This document shows positions 1-8,285 of a stretch of DNA of 64,000 nt, piece by piece. The translations under genes were made by a program, and so were the position numbers. Numbering within the stretch: the first letter of the stretch is position 1; each line of letters opens with the position of its first letter. The notes beneath the pieces were generated by a model. It saw only the letters and a list, made by a program, of their open reading frames with translations, had not been told where the DNA came from and made no database searches. Origin of the DNA: an uncultured Phycisphaerales bacterium (GTDB lineage: Bacteria > Planctomycetota > Phycisphaerae > Sedimentisphaerales > Anaerobacaceae); contig CAIODZ010000063.1 in NCBI GenBank assembly GCA_903857265.1, forward strand, positions 1 to 64,000. The letters run 5' to 3'.

Positions 1-309
1 CGAAAATACGCCGAAACAGTAAATCAGCTCGAAGATGTAACAGCCAGCCGGCTCGACCGCCTGCACGTCGTAGGCGGCGGCTCGCAAAATGACCTGCTCA
101 ACCAGCTAACCGCCGACGCTACAGGCAAAATTATCACAGCAGGCCCCGTCGAGGCAACCGCAATAGGCAATATCCTGATGCAGGCCCGCGCAACCGGGCA
201 GTTAGACGACATCTCGCAGGCAAGAGGTCTTGTCCGCCGCTCGTTTACACCGAAGCAATACCGCCCGCAAAACACGCCGCCACAAAAAAATATTATAAAA
301 AAACGATAA
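1..309 (+). CDS. Rhamnulokinase-like FGGY sugar kinase, C-terminal part
   Basis: The frame is open from the first base of the window to TAA at 307-309 (102 residues), so the gene starts outside the window. The visible part reads LHVVGGGSQNDLLNQLTADA followed by AGPVEATAIGNILMQARATG. This is the ATP-binding end of FGGY carbohydrate kinases and matches the RhaB type best (GGGSQN and GPVEATAIGN). The known role of that family is phosphorylation of L-rhamnulose or a similar ketose in the cytoplasm. The basic tail (QKNIIKKR) is not a family feature. The downstream dehydrogenase and class II aldolase on the same strand fit a deoxy-sugar degradation operon. The substrate cannot be fixed from the fragment. 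Confidence 0.8.
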   Translation, partial: RKYAETVNQLEDVTASRLDRLHVVGGGSQNDLLNQLTADATGKIITAGPVEATAIGNILMQARATGQLDDISQARGLVRRSFTPKQYRPQNTPPQKNIIKKR

Positions 310-393
310 GACATTGCATCGCTCGACCAATAGATATAAACTAATAAAATTGAGTTGATGCTGTGAATATATTTGAAAGGCCATAACTAAAAA

Positions 394-2079
394 ATGTCGG
401 ACTTGCCAAAGACGCAACACGCCGTGCAGTTAGTCGCGGCCAACGAGCTGGTCCTCAACAAAGCTAAACCCCTCGCCACACCGGGGCCTCATCAGGTCCT
501 CTGTAAAGTCGAAGCGGTTGGCCTGTGCTTCAGCGATCTCAAACTCATAAAGCAATTCTCCGCTCATCCTCGAAAAGCGGAAATAACGTCCGGACTCACC
601 CCCGATGTCCTCCGGGAAATCAGCAGCTACGTCCCCGCCGACAAACCAACCGTCCCGGGCCACGAAACCGTCGTCCGAATCGAAGCTGTCGGCAAAGGCG
701 CAACACAATTCAAACCGGGCCAGCGTTTCCTCGTCGAAACCGATTACCGCTGGCTCCCCACCGCCCAATCCAACAGCGCCTTCGGCTACAATTTCGAAGG
801 CGCTCTTCAGGAATACGTCCTTATGGACGAAAGAGTCATCACTTCCCCGCAGGGTGAATCGATGCTCATCCCTGCACCAGAAAAATTGAGTGCCTCGGCA
901 ATCGCCCTCATCGAACCCTGGGGCTGCGTCGAAAATGCCTACGCCTCCGACGAAACCCAGCGCATCGAGCCGGACAACACAATGCTCATTGTCGCCGACG
1001 TAATTGTAACACCCAATGACCTCACGGAACTGTTCAAGCAATGGGGACAGCCCGCAAAAGTAATCTGGGCCTCACAATACAGGCCTCCCGAAGTCCCAGG
1101 CGTCAATATGGAGCTTTGCCCGGAAATTGCCCGCCTGACCGACTCCAGTTTCGACGATGTGATTTATCTCGGCGCAAACCCCGACAGGGTCGAGGCCCTT
1201 TTCTCGAAGGTCGGCCCGCAGGGACTTTTCAATATCGTCCTCTGCGGCGAACGTTTCGGACGAGACGTCGCCGTCCCAATAGGCCGCATCCATTACGCAG
1301 GAATCCGTATAACAGGCACCATCAACTACGAACCCGCCAACTCGATGAAACACATCCCCCAATCGAGCGAAGTCCGAAAAGGCGACAAAATCAATATCGT
1401 TGGCGCAGCAGGTCCTATGGGCACAATGCACGTCATCCGCAACATCTACCGCGGCATCGAAGGCATCAGCATATTCGCGGGCGATTCCGATGAAGGACGA
1501 CTCGCTACCCTGCTCAAAACCGCCGAACCTATGGCCACAGCCAAAAACGTCCCGTATAAACAATATAGCCCCGTCAAAGACAAAATGCCCGAAGGCATTG
1601 ACTACGCCGTCATCATGGCGCCCGCCCCCGAGCTTGCCGCCGCGGCCGTCCTCAGCGCAGGTAAACGCGCAATCATAAACATCTTCGCCGGAATCCCCAA
1701 TACGATGACCGCCAAAATAGACCTCGATGCCTACATCGAAAAGCAAATGTATTTCGTCGGCACAAGCGGCTCAGTCCTCGAAGATATGAAACGCGAGCTG
1801 GCAAAACTCGAATCAGGCTTTCTCGATACCAATATCTCCGTCGCTGCCGTCTGCGGCCTCGATGGCGTCCTCGACGGAATCCACGCCATCGAAAACCGTT
1901 CCATCGCCGGAAAAATTATTGCTTACCCCGTCTGCAAAGGATTGCCCCTCACCATGATTGCCAAAATGACCGAAAAATTCCCCGAAGTCGCCGTCTGTCT
2001 CGACAATGGAATCTGGACCGCCCAGGCCGAACAAAAACTCCTCGAACGATACACCGCCTCCCCTGTGTCAAATGGATAA
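394..2079 (+). CDS. Zinc-type MDR dehydrogenase with two Rossmann-like regions
   Basis: 561 residues, against about 350 for ordinary medium-chain dehydrogenases. The N-terminal ~180 residues are the GroES-like catalytic domain: GLCFSDLKL at the usual first metal-ligand site, VPGHETVVRIEAVG, KPGQRFLVE and LIEPWGCVENAY. Two nucleotide-binding-like segments follow. One, at about 200-300, has no clear glycine motif. The second, near 330-460, carries GAAGPMGTMHVIRN. The extra domain is unusual. The gene starts 85 bases after the kinase fragment and overlaps the aldolase gene by 8 bases (ATGGATAA), so it probably belongs to one operon handling a sugar acid or deoxy-sugar intermediate. The exact reaction is unknown. 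Confidence 0.75.
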   Translation: MSDLPKTQHAVQLVAANELVLNKAKPLATPGPHQVLCKVEAVGLCFSDLKLIKQFSAHPRKAEITSGLTPDVLREISSYVPADKPTVPGHETVVRIEAVGKGATQFKPGQRFLVETDYRWLPTAQSNSAFGYNFEGALQEYVLMDERVITSPQGESMLIPAPEKLSASAIALIEPWGCVENAYASDETQRIEPDNTMLIVADVIVTPNDLTELFKQWGQPAKVIWASQYRPPEVPGVNMELCPEIARLTDSSFDDVIYLGANPDRVEALFSKVGPQGLFNIVLCGERFGRDVAVPIGRIHYAGIRITGTINYEPANSMKHIPQSSEVRKGDKINIVGAAGPMGTMHVIRNIYRGIEGISIFAGDSDEGRLATLLKTAEPMATAKNVPYKQYSPVKDKMPEGIDYAVIMAPAPELAAAAVLSAGKRAIINIFAGIPNTMTAKIDLDAYIEKQMYFVGTSGSVLEDMKRELAKLESGFLDTNISVAAVCGLDGVLDGIHAIENRSIAGKIIAYPVCKGLPLTMIAKMTEKFPEVAVCLDNGIWTAQAEQKLLERYTASPVSNG

Positions 2080-3208
2080 CGCCCTTTCGGATTTGATAAG
2101 AATATCCAACGAAACAGGCAAAGACCCTGCTCTTACCCAAGCCGCCGGCGGCAACACCTCCGTCAAAACCGGCGACGGCAAATTTATGTTCATCAAGGCA
2201 AGCGGCACAGCCCTCAAAGATATGAATGCCCATCGCGGCTGGCGAAAACTTCACCTTAACAAACTCCACGGCGTCATCAAAGATAAGTATCTCGCTAAAA
2301 TGCCGGCAGACCGACGCGAACGCGAAATCATCAACCGCCACCTTACATACTGCTGCGACGGTATAGAAAGCACGGCCCGACCCTCCGTTGAAGCCAACTT
2401 GCACGCCATTCTCGATAAATGTGTCATCCACCTGCACCCCTTAGTCGTAGGCGCGTATGTCAATTCAAAAAATGGTCGTGCCGAAATCACAAAACTCTTC
2501 AAATCCGAAAAATATCCCCCGCTTTGGATTTCCTATGCTCCGCCCGGCTTCCCCCTCGCGATAAAAACCTCCCGCCTCGTAGCCAACTACGAAAAACATT
2601 ACGGCAGAAAACCCGCGGTTATGTTCCTCGCCAAACATGGCCTGTTTGTCTCCGCCAAAACCGCCCCCGGCGCAATGCGCCTCCTGCACAAAATCCTCAA
2701 CCGCTGCGAAAATAATCTCCCCAAATTAAAACCTCTGCGTCTCAAACAACCTGCCGCAAAAAAAATCCTCGAAGTCAAATCCGCTATTCAAAAAGCAGTC
2801 CTCAACACGACAGGCCGACTCCTGCCCGTCACCTTCATTTACAATAAAACAATCGCCTGTTTTTTAAACCGCCCCGACGCCGCAAAACTCCTCGCTATGG
2901 GCCCTCTCGAACCCGCAGAAATGGTCTATGTCAACGGCACCCCGATGTGGGTCGAAACTCCTTCCACGGAAAAAATCGCGTCAGGTATGAAAAAAATTGT
3001 GCGTGATGGCAATAAACCCGTTTCCGCGTTTCTCGTTAAAGGCGTCGGGCTTTTCATCGCCGCCGACAAAAATACCGTATCAATCGTTAAGGATTTCGCC
3101 ACTGGCACAACCCTTGTCCGCTTATGGACTTTGCATTTCGGCGGCCTCGTCCCCCTCACCTCCAGCGAACAAAATTTCGTAAAACGCTGGTACCTCGCCG
3201 CCCCTTAA
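2072..3208 (+). CDS. Class II aldolase/adducin family protein
   Basis: The start is ATG at 2072, which overlaps the preceding stop; a longer upstream reading would only translate the end of the dehydrogenase gene in another frame. The 378-residue protein shows QAAGGNTSVKTGDGKFMFIK and KASGTALKDM (phosphate/substrate loop), a glutamate in RPSVEANLHAILD, IHLHPLVVGAY (HxH metal ligands) and a third histidine in FLAKHGLFVSAKTA. These are the features of the Zn-dependent class II aldolase fold used by rhamnulose- and fuculose-phosphate aldolases. With the RhaB-like kinase upstream, a rhamnulose-1-phosphate aldolase-like role is likely. The C-terminal ~150 residues are extra and unassigned. Confidence 0.75.
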   Translation: MDNALSDLIRISNETGKDPALTQAAGGNTSVKTGDGKFMFIKASGTALKDMNAHRGWRKLHLNKLHGVIKDKYLAKMPADRREREIINRHLTYCCDGIESTARPSVEANLHAILDKCVIHLHPLVVGAYVNSKNGRAEITKLFKSEKYPPLWISYAPPGFPLAIKTSRLVANYEKHYGRKPAVMFLAKHGLFVSAKTAPGAMRLLHKILNRCENNLPKLKPLRLKQPAAKKILEVKSAIQKAVLNTTGRLLPVTFIYNKTIACFLNRPDAAKLLAMGPLEPAEMVYVNGTPMWVETPSTEKIASGMKKIVRDGNKPVSAFLVKGVGLFIAADKNTVSIVKDFATGTTLVRLWTLHFGGLVPLTSSEQNFVKRWYLAAP

Positions 3209-3260
3209 CAATTTTATTCTCTGTGTCCTCTGTGGCTTTAAAAAAACAAGGCCTCTGTGG
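3209..3260. repeat. Short CTCTGTG-type dispersed repeat
   Basis: The spacer holds TCTCTGTGTCCTCTGTGGCT and then CCTCTGTGGCTAATTG. Close relatives occur at 8089-8140, 46818-46848 and 52319-52360, always between genes. Confidence 0.6.
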
Positions 3261-4172
3261 CTAATTGTTTTTCAATTTCGTATCACGCGGAAAATAATAA
3301 ATCGGCTGATGCTTGTGCTCGCTCGTCGTGTAATACCCCGCCCCGTTCGCGTCAAAACAAATCGCCTCCCCCTGCTGCTCCAGAATAATCGGAATCGAAC
3401 ACTCGCTGTTTTCAAACGCCTTCCACATCGGCCCATCCTTCGGCCGAACCCACAGCGACGCCCCAAAATATCCCCTTACGATTATCTCCCGCCCGTCAGG
3501 CGAAATATCCCCCGCCGTTGCCATCCCCCAGTGAAGTTTCGCCACTTCCTCCAACGTCGTCTTTCCCGTCGTTGCCTGCGGATAAGCCGCTCGATAAACC
3601 TTGCTCGTTCCCTCCTTTGAAATGATATAAATATCTTTCGTCAGCGGGTCAACAATCAGCGTCTCCGCGTCTCTCGGCCCATCAGGATAAACCAGCACAA
3701 TTGTCTCAACATTAGTAATAGTAACATTCACAGACGTTTGATTGACATCAACATTCGGCTCAATAATCCGATAGATAGTTACATCTTTTCTTTTCGCGTT
3801 ATTATCGCCTATATCGCCGGCGTAAATATAATCGACATTCGGCTCAGGACCCGGCCCAATCGCGATGTCCTCCCAGTTGAGATTCTTCGCCCCCGCGAAA
3901 TTATACACCCCCAGATGCTTTCCCTCAGGCGTCATCGCGTAAACGCACGCCGGCCCATAATCGTTATGTATCCACAGCACCCCCGGATTCTTCCTGCTCG
4001 CCGCAAGCCCCGACGCCCCTTTTATCACCGCCGACTGAACCGTCCCGACCTTATGACCCGCCAGAAACTTCGGACAATCTCCCGAGGCCGCGCACCCGAC
4101 CGCCGACCACAGCATCACTGCCAAAGCCAGCCCAAATGCGATTGCGCTTCTTTTATCACACCAAAACGACAT
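3261..4172 (-). CDS. Secreted or lipoprotein, predicted beta-propeller-like
   Basis: 303 residues with an N-terminal hydrophobic segment (AFGLALAVMLWSAVGCAAS) that ends in a possible but weak lipobox (AVGC). The body contains GVLWIHNDYGPACVYA, NLNWEDIAIGPGP, YIYAGDIGDNNAKRKDVTIY and RDAETLIVDPLTKDIYIISK. This spaced set of WEDIA / GDIGDN / AETL motifs recurs in a family of exported, mostly uncharacterised proteins that look like six-bladed propellers. I recognise the pattern but know no biochemical function. It faces the aldolase gene convergently and is probably monocistronic. A short CTCTGTG repeat lies between the two genes. Confidence 0.6.
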   Translation of the reverse strand: MSFWCDKRSAIAFGLALAVMLWSAVGCAASGDCPKFLAGHKVGTVQSAVIKGASGLAASRKNPGVLWIHNDYGPACVYAMTPEGKHLGVYNFAGAKNLNWEDIAIGPGPEPNVDYIYAGDIGDNNAKRKDVTIYRIIEPNVDVNQTSVNVTITNVETIVLVYPDGPRDAETLIVDPLTKDIYIISKEGTSKVYRAAYPQATTGKTTLEEVAKLHWGMATAGDISPDGREIIVRGYFGASLWVRPKDGPMWKAFENSECSIPIILEQQGEAICFDANGAGYYTTSEHKHQPIYYFPRDTKLKNN

Positions 4173-4321
4173 TACCGTTTCCTAAAAACAAACAACCAGA
4201 TAGTGGAAAATATGAAGTATAGTTACGAATATATGAATCCTATGTTCGCACAGCGACTGTGTCAATTGCCTGCCACGGCAAAGCCGAAGGCGACGCCGGG
4301 GTCAACCGCCTCTAAATAAAC

Positions 4322-4363
4322 AATCCGCAATCCAAAATCTGCAATCCGCAATACCCAATTTCC
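4322..4363 (+). repeat. Heptanucleotide array, consensus AATCNNC
   Basis: Six consecutive 7-base units in perfect phase: AATCCGC, AATCCAA, AATCTGC, AATCCGC, AATACCC, AATTTCC. One of many heptad arrays in the window. Confidence 0.65.
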
Positions 4364-4476
4364 CTTGATTTAAGCCCCCTAATCTGCTATACTCAAAACC
4401 AGGCGAGTGAGGGAGCATCAGCTTATATCATCAGGGCATCTTAGGTTATTCTGGTACGGGCCGGAGGAGAAGAGAA

Positions 4477-5295
4477 ATGTTGGGGTGGTTCGAATTAGCA
4501 GGCGTTATATGTGCAGCGTTTATAGGGGCCAAATGCGGCCGCTCCTTTTCGCGTCTCAAAAGCCCCTGGTGGGGTTTCGGCTATCTGCTTCCCCTGGCAC
4601 TCATCTTCCTGCTCCTCTTCATCACCATCGCAGGCCTTAACGCTTTCAACCCACTCTTCGCCTGGCTTTCCTCAGGCCGTCTGCGTTTCGTCATTATCGC
4701 CCTCACCGTTACAATGGGCGCTATGACACTCATAGGCCGGCTCACAAACCGAATCGAAAAATCCGTCGTTTTCCTGATTATGCTCGCCGTCGTCGCCTGG
4801 GGCGCAGTCCTGCCTTTCGCACTGCCCTTAATAGTCAAAAATGACCTCGCCAACCTGCCAACCGTAACCGACGCCGACAATATCTGCGTCCAAAGCACCA
4901 CTTACACCTGCGGCCCCGCTGCCGCCGTTACTGCTCTTCGACAACTCGGCTTCCACGCCCAGGAAGGCGAATTAGCCATTCTCTCACACACAAGCCCCAT
5001 CGTTGGCACTATGCCCTGGGAGCTTTACAAGGCAATCGATAATCGCTACGCCGCCTCCGGCGTCGATTGCCGCTTCCGCCAATTCGACTCTATCAATCAA
5101 TTGAAAGATGCTGATGTCACCCTTGCCGTCATCAAAGACGCCTTCCTCCTCGACCATTGTGTCGCCATTCTCGATGTTACCGATAAAACAGTAATAATCG
5201 GCGACCCCGCCCTCGGCAAAATCAAAATGTCCCACAAAGATTTCCAGTCCGTCTGGCGTTTCTACGGCATCGCCCTGAAACATAACCCAATTTAA
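4477..5295 (+). CDS. Membrane protein with C39-type cysteine peptidase domain
   Basis: 272 residues with a good ribosome binding site (GGAGGAGAAGAGA) before the ATG. The first ~122 residues are four hydrophobic segments (about 6-18, 34-53, 70-87, 98-120). The C-terminal 150 residues look like peptidase family C39: Q139 and C145 in CVQSTTYTCGPAAAVTAL, H227 in LLDHCVAILDV and D243 in IIGDPALGK. C39 domains cut double-glycine leader peptides in bacteriocin exporters, but no ABC transporter or leader peptide is nearby. A stand-alone membrane peptidase is likely; the substrate is unknown. Confidence 0.7.
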   Translation: MLGWFELAGVICAAFIGAKCGRSFSRLKSPWWGFGYLLPLALIFLLLFITIAGLNAFNPLFAWLSSGRLRFVIIALTVTMGAMTLIGRLTNRIEKSVVFLIMLAVVAWGAVLPFALPLIVKNDLANLPTVTDADNICVQSTTYTCGPAAAVTALRQLGFHAQEGELAILSHTSPIVGTMPWELYKAIDNRYAASGVDCRFRQFDSINQLKDADVTLAVIKDAFLLDHCVAILDVTDKTVIIGDPALGKIKMSHKDFQSVWRFYGIALKHNPI

Positions 5296-5468
5296 TCCGC
5301 GTTTTTATCGGCCCTTACCTTGCTTTCTTTTGTTTAAATCAGTGAAAATCTGTGTAATGCCGCCCCCTCCTTCTGTCGATGAAATTTATGCGGGATTACT
5401 GGTGTCGCGATAAATACCTTTGAATAAATATCTTATTACTTTGAATGAGCTGTTCTGAGTGAGAGTTT

Positions 5469-6572
5469 ATGGTTGACGTAAAAACAATACTTACGGCTGC
5501 TATCGGACAAAGCGCAAGCGACGTTCACATCAACGTCGGGCTCCCGCCCATTCTCCGTAAAAACACCGACCTCATTGATATGGATTTCCCCATCATCAGC
5601 AACGAACACGCCAAGGAAATGGTCCTTGCGATGCTCGGCCCCGAACGCTTCAAAAAATTCGAAACGCTCCGCGACGCCGACTTCTCAACAACTCTCGACG
5701 ATGGACACCGCTTCCGCGTCAACGCGCACTACCAGAGAGGGACCATCGCTATCGCCTTTCGTCTGATTCCTAATAAGATTCCAAATCTCGACGACCTGCA
5801 CCTTGCCCCAATCGTTAAAGAGCTTACCGACCTGCCTCGCGGCCTCGTCCTCGTTACGGGACACACCGGCGCAGGAAAAAGCACCACGCTCGCCTCGATG
5901 CTCGGCGTCATAAATGCCAAATATCGCAAGCACATCATCACACTCGAAGACCCCATCGAATACGCACTCGAAAACAAAATGAGCGTAATCGAACAGCGCG
6001 AAATCGGCTTCGACTGCCCATCCTTCGGCTCCGCTCTCAAACGCGTCCTCCGTCAGGACCCCGATATCATCATGGTAGGCGAAATGCGTGACCTCGAAAC
6101 CTGCCGTTCCACCGTAACCGCCGCCGAAACGGGCCACCTCGTCTTCTCGACACTGCACACTGTCAACGCAGCTCAAACCATCGAGCGTATCATCGATATC
6201 TACCCCGCGGGCCAGCAAAACCAGATTCGCACAATGCTCGCCAACACCCTCCAGGCCGTCGTCTCGCAGACGTTGTTCCGCAGAATTGACACGCCCGGCA
6301 TGGTCCCCTGCACCGAAATCCTGCTCTGCACCTCGGCTGTCCGAAACTGCGTCCGCGAAAACCGCATCTACGAAATCGCAAACATCATCGAAACCAGCAG
6401 AAAATTCGGTATGCAGACGATGGACCACAGTATCGCAGACGCCTATTTCAAGGGCTTCATCGCCAGAGATGAGGCCATTGCCCGCTCCGCCAACCCGTCC
6501 AAAATGGAAAAGGTTCTCAAATCCGACGGCAGCTCAACTGTCAAACCAACCGTCACCTCCATCCTCGAATAA
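5469..6572 (+). CDS. pilT: Twitching motility retraction ATPase PilT
   Basis: 367 residues. N-terminal PAS-like domain with SASDVHINVGLPPILR. Walker A GHTGAGKS at 131-138, Asp box ITLEDPIEY at 157-165, Walker B DPDIIMVGEMRD at 197-208, His box TGHLVFSTLHT at 221-231, and AVRNCVREN at 290-298, which corresponds to the AIRNLIRE signature that separates PilT from PilB. The family is a cytoplasmic hexamer that powers type IV pilus retraction. No other pilus gene is adjacent. The C-terminal tail after residue ~345 is Ser/Thr-rich and not conserved. Confidence 0.92.
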   Translation: MVDVKTILTAAIGQSASDVHINVGLPPILRKNTDLIDMDFPIISNEHAKEMVLAMLGPERFKKFETLRDADFSTTLDDGHRFRVNAHYQRGTIAIAFRLIPNKIPNLDDLHLAPIVKELTDLPRGLVLVTGHTGAGKSTTLASMLGVINAKYRKHIITLEDPIEYALENKMSVIEQREIGFDCPSFGSALKRVLRQDPDIIMVGEMRDLETCRSTVTAAETGHLVFSTLHTVNAAQTIERIIDIYPAGQQNQIRTMLANTLQAVVSQTLFRRIDTPGMVPCTEILLCTSAVRNCVRENRIYEIANIIETSRKFGMQTMDHSIADAYFKGFIARDEAIARSANPSKMEKVLKSDGSSTVKPTVTSILE

Positions 6573-6800
6573 TTTCTTCACCCCGGAGCGCAGCGAAGGT
6601 CCTCTCGTAGCGCAGCGGAGATCCCCGCACGTCTTTGGCGGGGAGCCATGCTTCTTTGGTTTTCTGCCGGGGATCCAGTATTTTTATCTGTACGCTGAAC
6701 GCTACACGCTGAACGCTGTACGCTGTCCGCTACACGCTGTACGCTGTTTATGGAAAGTTCCATCTTGCAAATATCCCCACATTGCTTAAACTAATTATCT
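6573..6800. repeat. Intergenic repeat cluster with TACGCTG heptads
   Basis: Contains eight phased 7-mers at 6691-6746 (TACGCTG, AACGCTA, CACGCTG, AACGCTG, TACGCTG, TCCGCTA, CACGCTG, TACGCTG). It also holds a palindromic GCGCAGCGAAGG region and a piece at 6657-6680 (TTTGGTTTTCTGCCGGGGAT) whose inverted copy lies at 15726-15750. Confidence 0.65.
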
Positions 6801-7064
6801 ATGGCTAAGAAACCTGCATCCAATTCAAAGAAAACTCAACCAGCAAGCAAACCTTCTGCGATCGTTGATACCCGCGTCATTTATTGCGGCGATAACCTCG
6901 AACAGCTCAAAAAACTCCCCAATGAATGTGTTGACCTGATTTATATCGACCCGCCTTTTAATTCAAACCGCAACTATGAGGTCTTCTGGGGCGAGACAAA
7001 GGAAAAACGCGCCTTCGATGACCGCCACGAATCCAAGATCGTCGAACCAAATTATCATGTGTGA
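6801..7064 (+). pseudogene. 5' fragment of a DNA adenine/cytosine methyltransferase
   Basis: 87 residues. VDTRVIYCGDNLEQLKKLP and VDLIYIDPPFNSNRNYEVFW give the start of a beta-class DNA methyltransferase with catalytic motif IV (DPPF). The normal continuation after KEKRAFDDRHES is missing: the frame changes to unrelated residues (KIVEPNYHV) and stops, so the FxGxG motif I and the target-recognition domain are absent. The break, near 7033, is followed at once by an unrelated membrane-protein gene, which suggests an insertion or deletion there. No cognate restriction endonuclease is visible. Not expected to be active. Confidence 0.7.
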
Positions 7065-7077
7065 AGGAAATCAAATC

Positions 7078-7896
7078 ATGCAGATAATCGGAATAATCCT
7101 GTTTTTGTCCGCGAGTCTATTTTTGTTTCTCATCGTTTGCATAGATTCGTTCAGGGAATTTGTCGTAAAGTTCTTTTCGCCTACTAATTCTTTGAGGAGT
7201 CGGGTAGTCACGACCGCGATTTGTTCATTTTTTTTTGTCCTTGCCACAGGCCTTTTCAGCATTCTTTGTTACCTAGACCATGTAAACGCGAGTGCACGAT
7301 TGCGTCAGTTCCGCAATTCGCATCCTTCTCTCTTTTTGAAGGACGGAAATCCATCTTGCGTACAAAACGAAACTGTGCTGGAATTAGATACGATTAAGGA
7401 TGGTATCGTTAAGGATGGTGTAGGTTATGGGCGTATCCAGAACGTATCGTTCAGTATAAATCCTGTTGACCTTCCGATGCCTTCCTATGAGATAGCGGGC
7501 AGCCTTTTACAAACATGGCCCAGCACAATTAATATTATGGGCTCGAACATGAAATTTGTCACCCCATCGTTAAGAATTATGTTTCCGAATACTTGGGTTG
7601 GTAAGGAGGCGGATATAACCTTGGAATACGACTTTGTTTATCCAAGTCCAACTTGGGTAGAAGGCCGTGCTGCCTACACGGAAAAGATACACTACGGTAA
7701 GACAAACTTTCACGTCCGCGTGTGCAGTGCGGACGAATCTTCACAGCTAAATGAGTATTGGAAAATTGCGCCAGAAATAAAAATAGGGGACTTCAACCTC
7801 ATTTTCTTTTTCTCTATGTTCGGTGGTATTGTCTGGGTAGTTTTCTGGACTGTTGTAGGTATTTCCAATTGGCGTCACTTACGAAGAAGAATCTGA
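7078..7896 (+). CDS. Unrecognised membrane protein
   Basis: I chose ATG 7078, which has GTGAAGG about 10 bases upstream; an in-frame ATG at 7057 is the alternative. The protein has 272 residues. Two hydrophobic segments are near the N-terminus (IIGIILFLSASLFLFLIV; TTAICSFFFVLATGLFSIL) and one near the C-terminus (LIFFFSMFGGIVWVVFWTVV). The 150-residue region between them is polar and beta-rich. Its base composition is more AT-rich than pilT and it directly abuts the broken methyltransferase, which suggests recent arrival. No family recognised. Confidence 0.5.
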   Translation: MQIIGIILFLSASLFLFLIVCIDSFREFVVKFFSPTNSLRSRVVTTAICSFFFVLATGLFSILCYLDHVNASARLRQFRNSHPSLFLKDGNPSCVQNETVLELDTIKDGIVKDGVGYGRIQNVSFSINPVDLPMPSYEIAGSLLQTWPSTINIMGSNMKFVTPSLRIMFPNTWVGKEADITLEYDFVYPSPTWVEGRAAYTEKIHYGKTNFHVRVCSADESSQLNEYWKIAPEIKIGDFNLIFFFSMFGGIVWVVFWTVVGISNWRHLRRRI

Positions 7897-8285
7897 CGGG
7901 ATATTGGGGCAACTCACATTACGAATATTTAGGCGTGACATGCTCTTGGCGTTGCAGCAAAGAGAACTTTGGGGGGAACTTTACAAGCAAGGCTGATGAT
8001 TTTTAATATATAATACCAGGGGAAAAAAAGGAGAACATTCTGCTTTTTGGCGATTCAAAGACAAAACCGGCAGGTTAAAAAAAATAATTCTCTGTGTCCT
8101 CTGTGCTCTCTGTGGCTAAAAAACAGGAAACCTCTGTGGCTAATTAAATCGGCAATCTGAAATTGAACTGTCCGCTACTCGCTCTTTATTGTCTGGCGTC
8201 TTTGGTCTGGTGTCTTAATCTATACGCTGTCCGCTACCCGCTGCTTGCCTCGGCGTAGCTATAGGCGAAGCCGGGTACGCTGACT
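7897..8285. other. Intergenic, repeat-rich
   Basis: No convincing gene. It holds nine-base CTCTGTG repeats at 8090-8116 (CTCTGTGTC, CTCTGTGCT, CTCTGTGGC) and heptad runs at 8171-8243 (TCCGCTA, CTCGCTC; GTCTGGC, GTCTTTG, GTCTGGT, GTCTTAA; TACGCTG, TCCGCTA, CCCGCTG), then a palindromic CGGCGTAGCTATAGGCGAAG piece. Confidence 0.6.

Noticed and set aside
430-1041. 203-residue minus-strand ORF opposite the MDR gene (and similar ones opposite pilT, manC and the dehydrogenases)
   Set aside because: Antisense shadows caused by codon bias of real genes; no family motifs.
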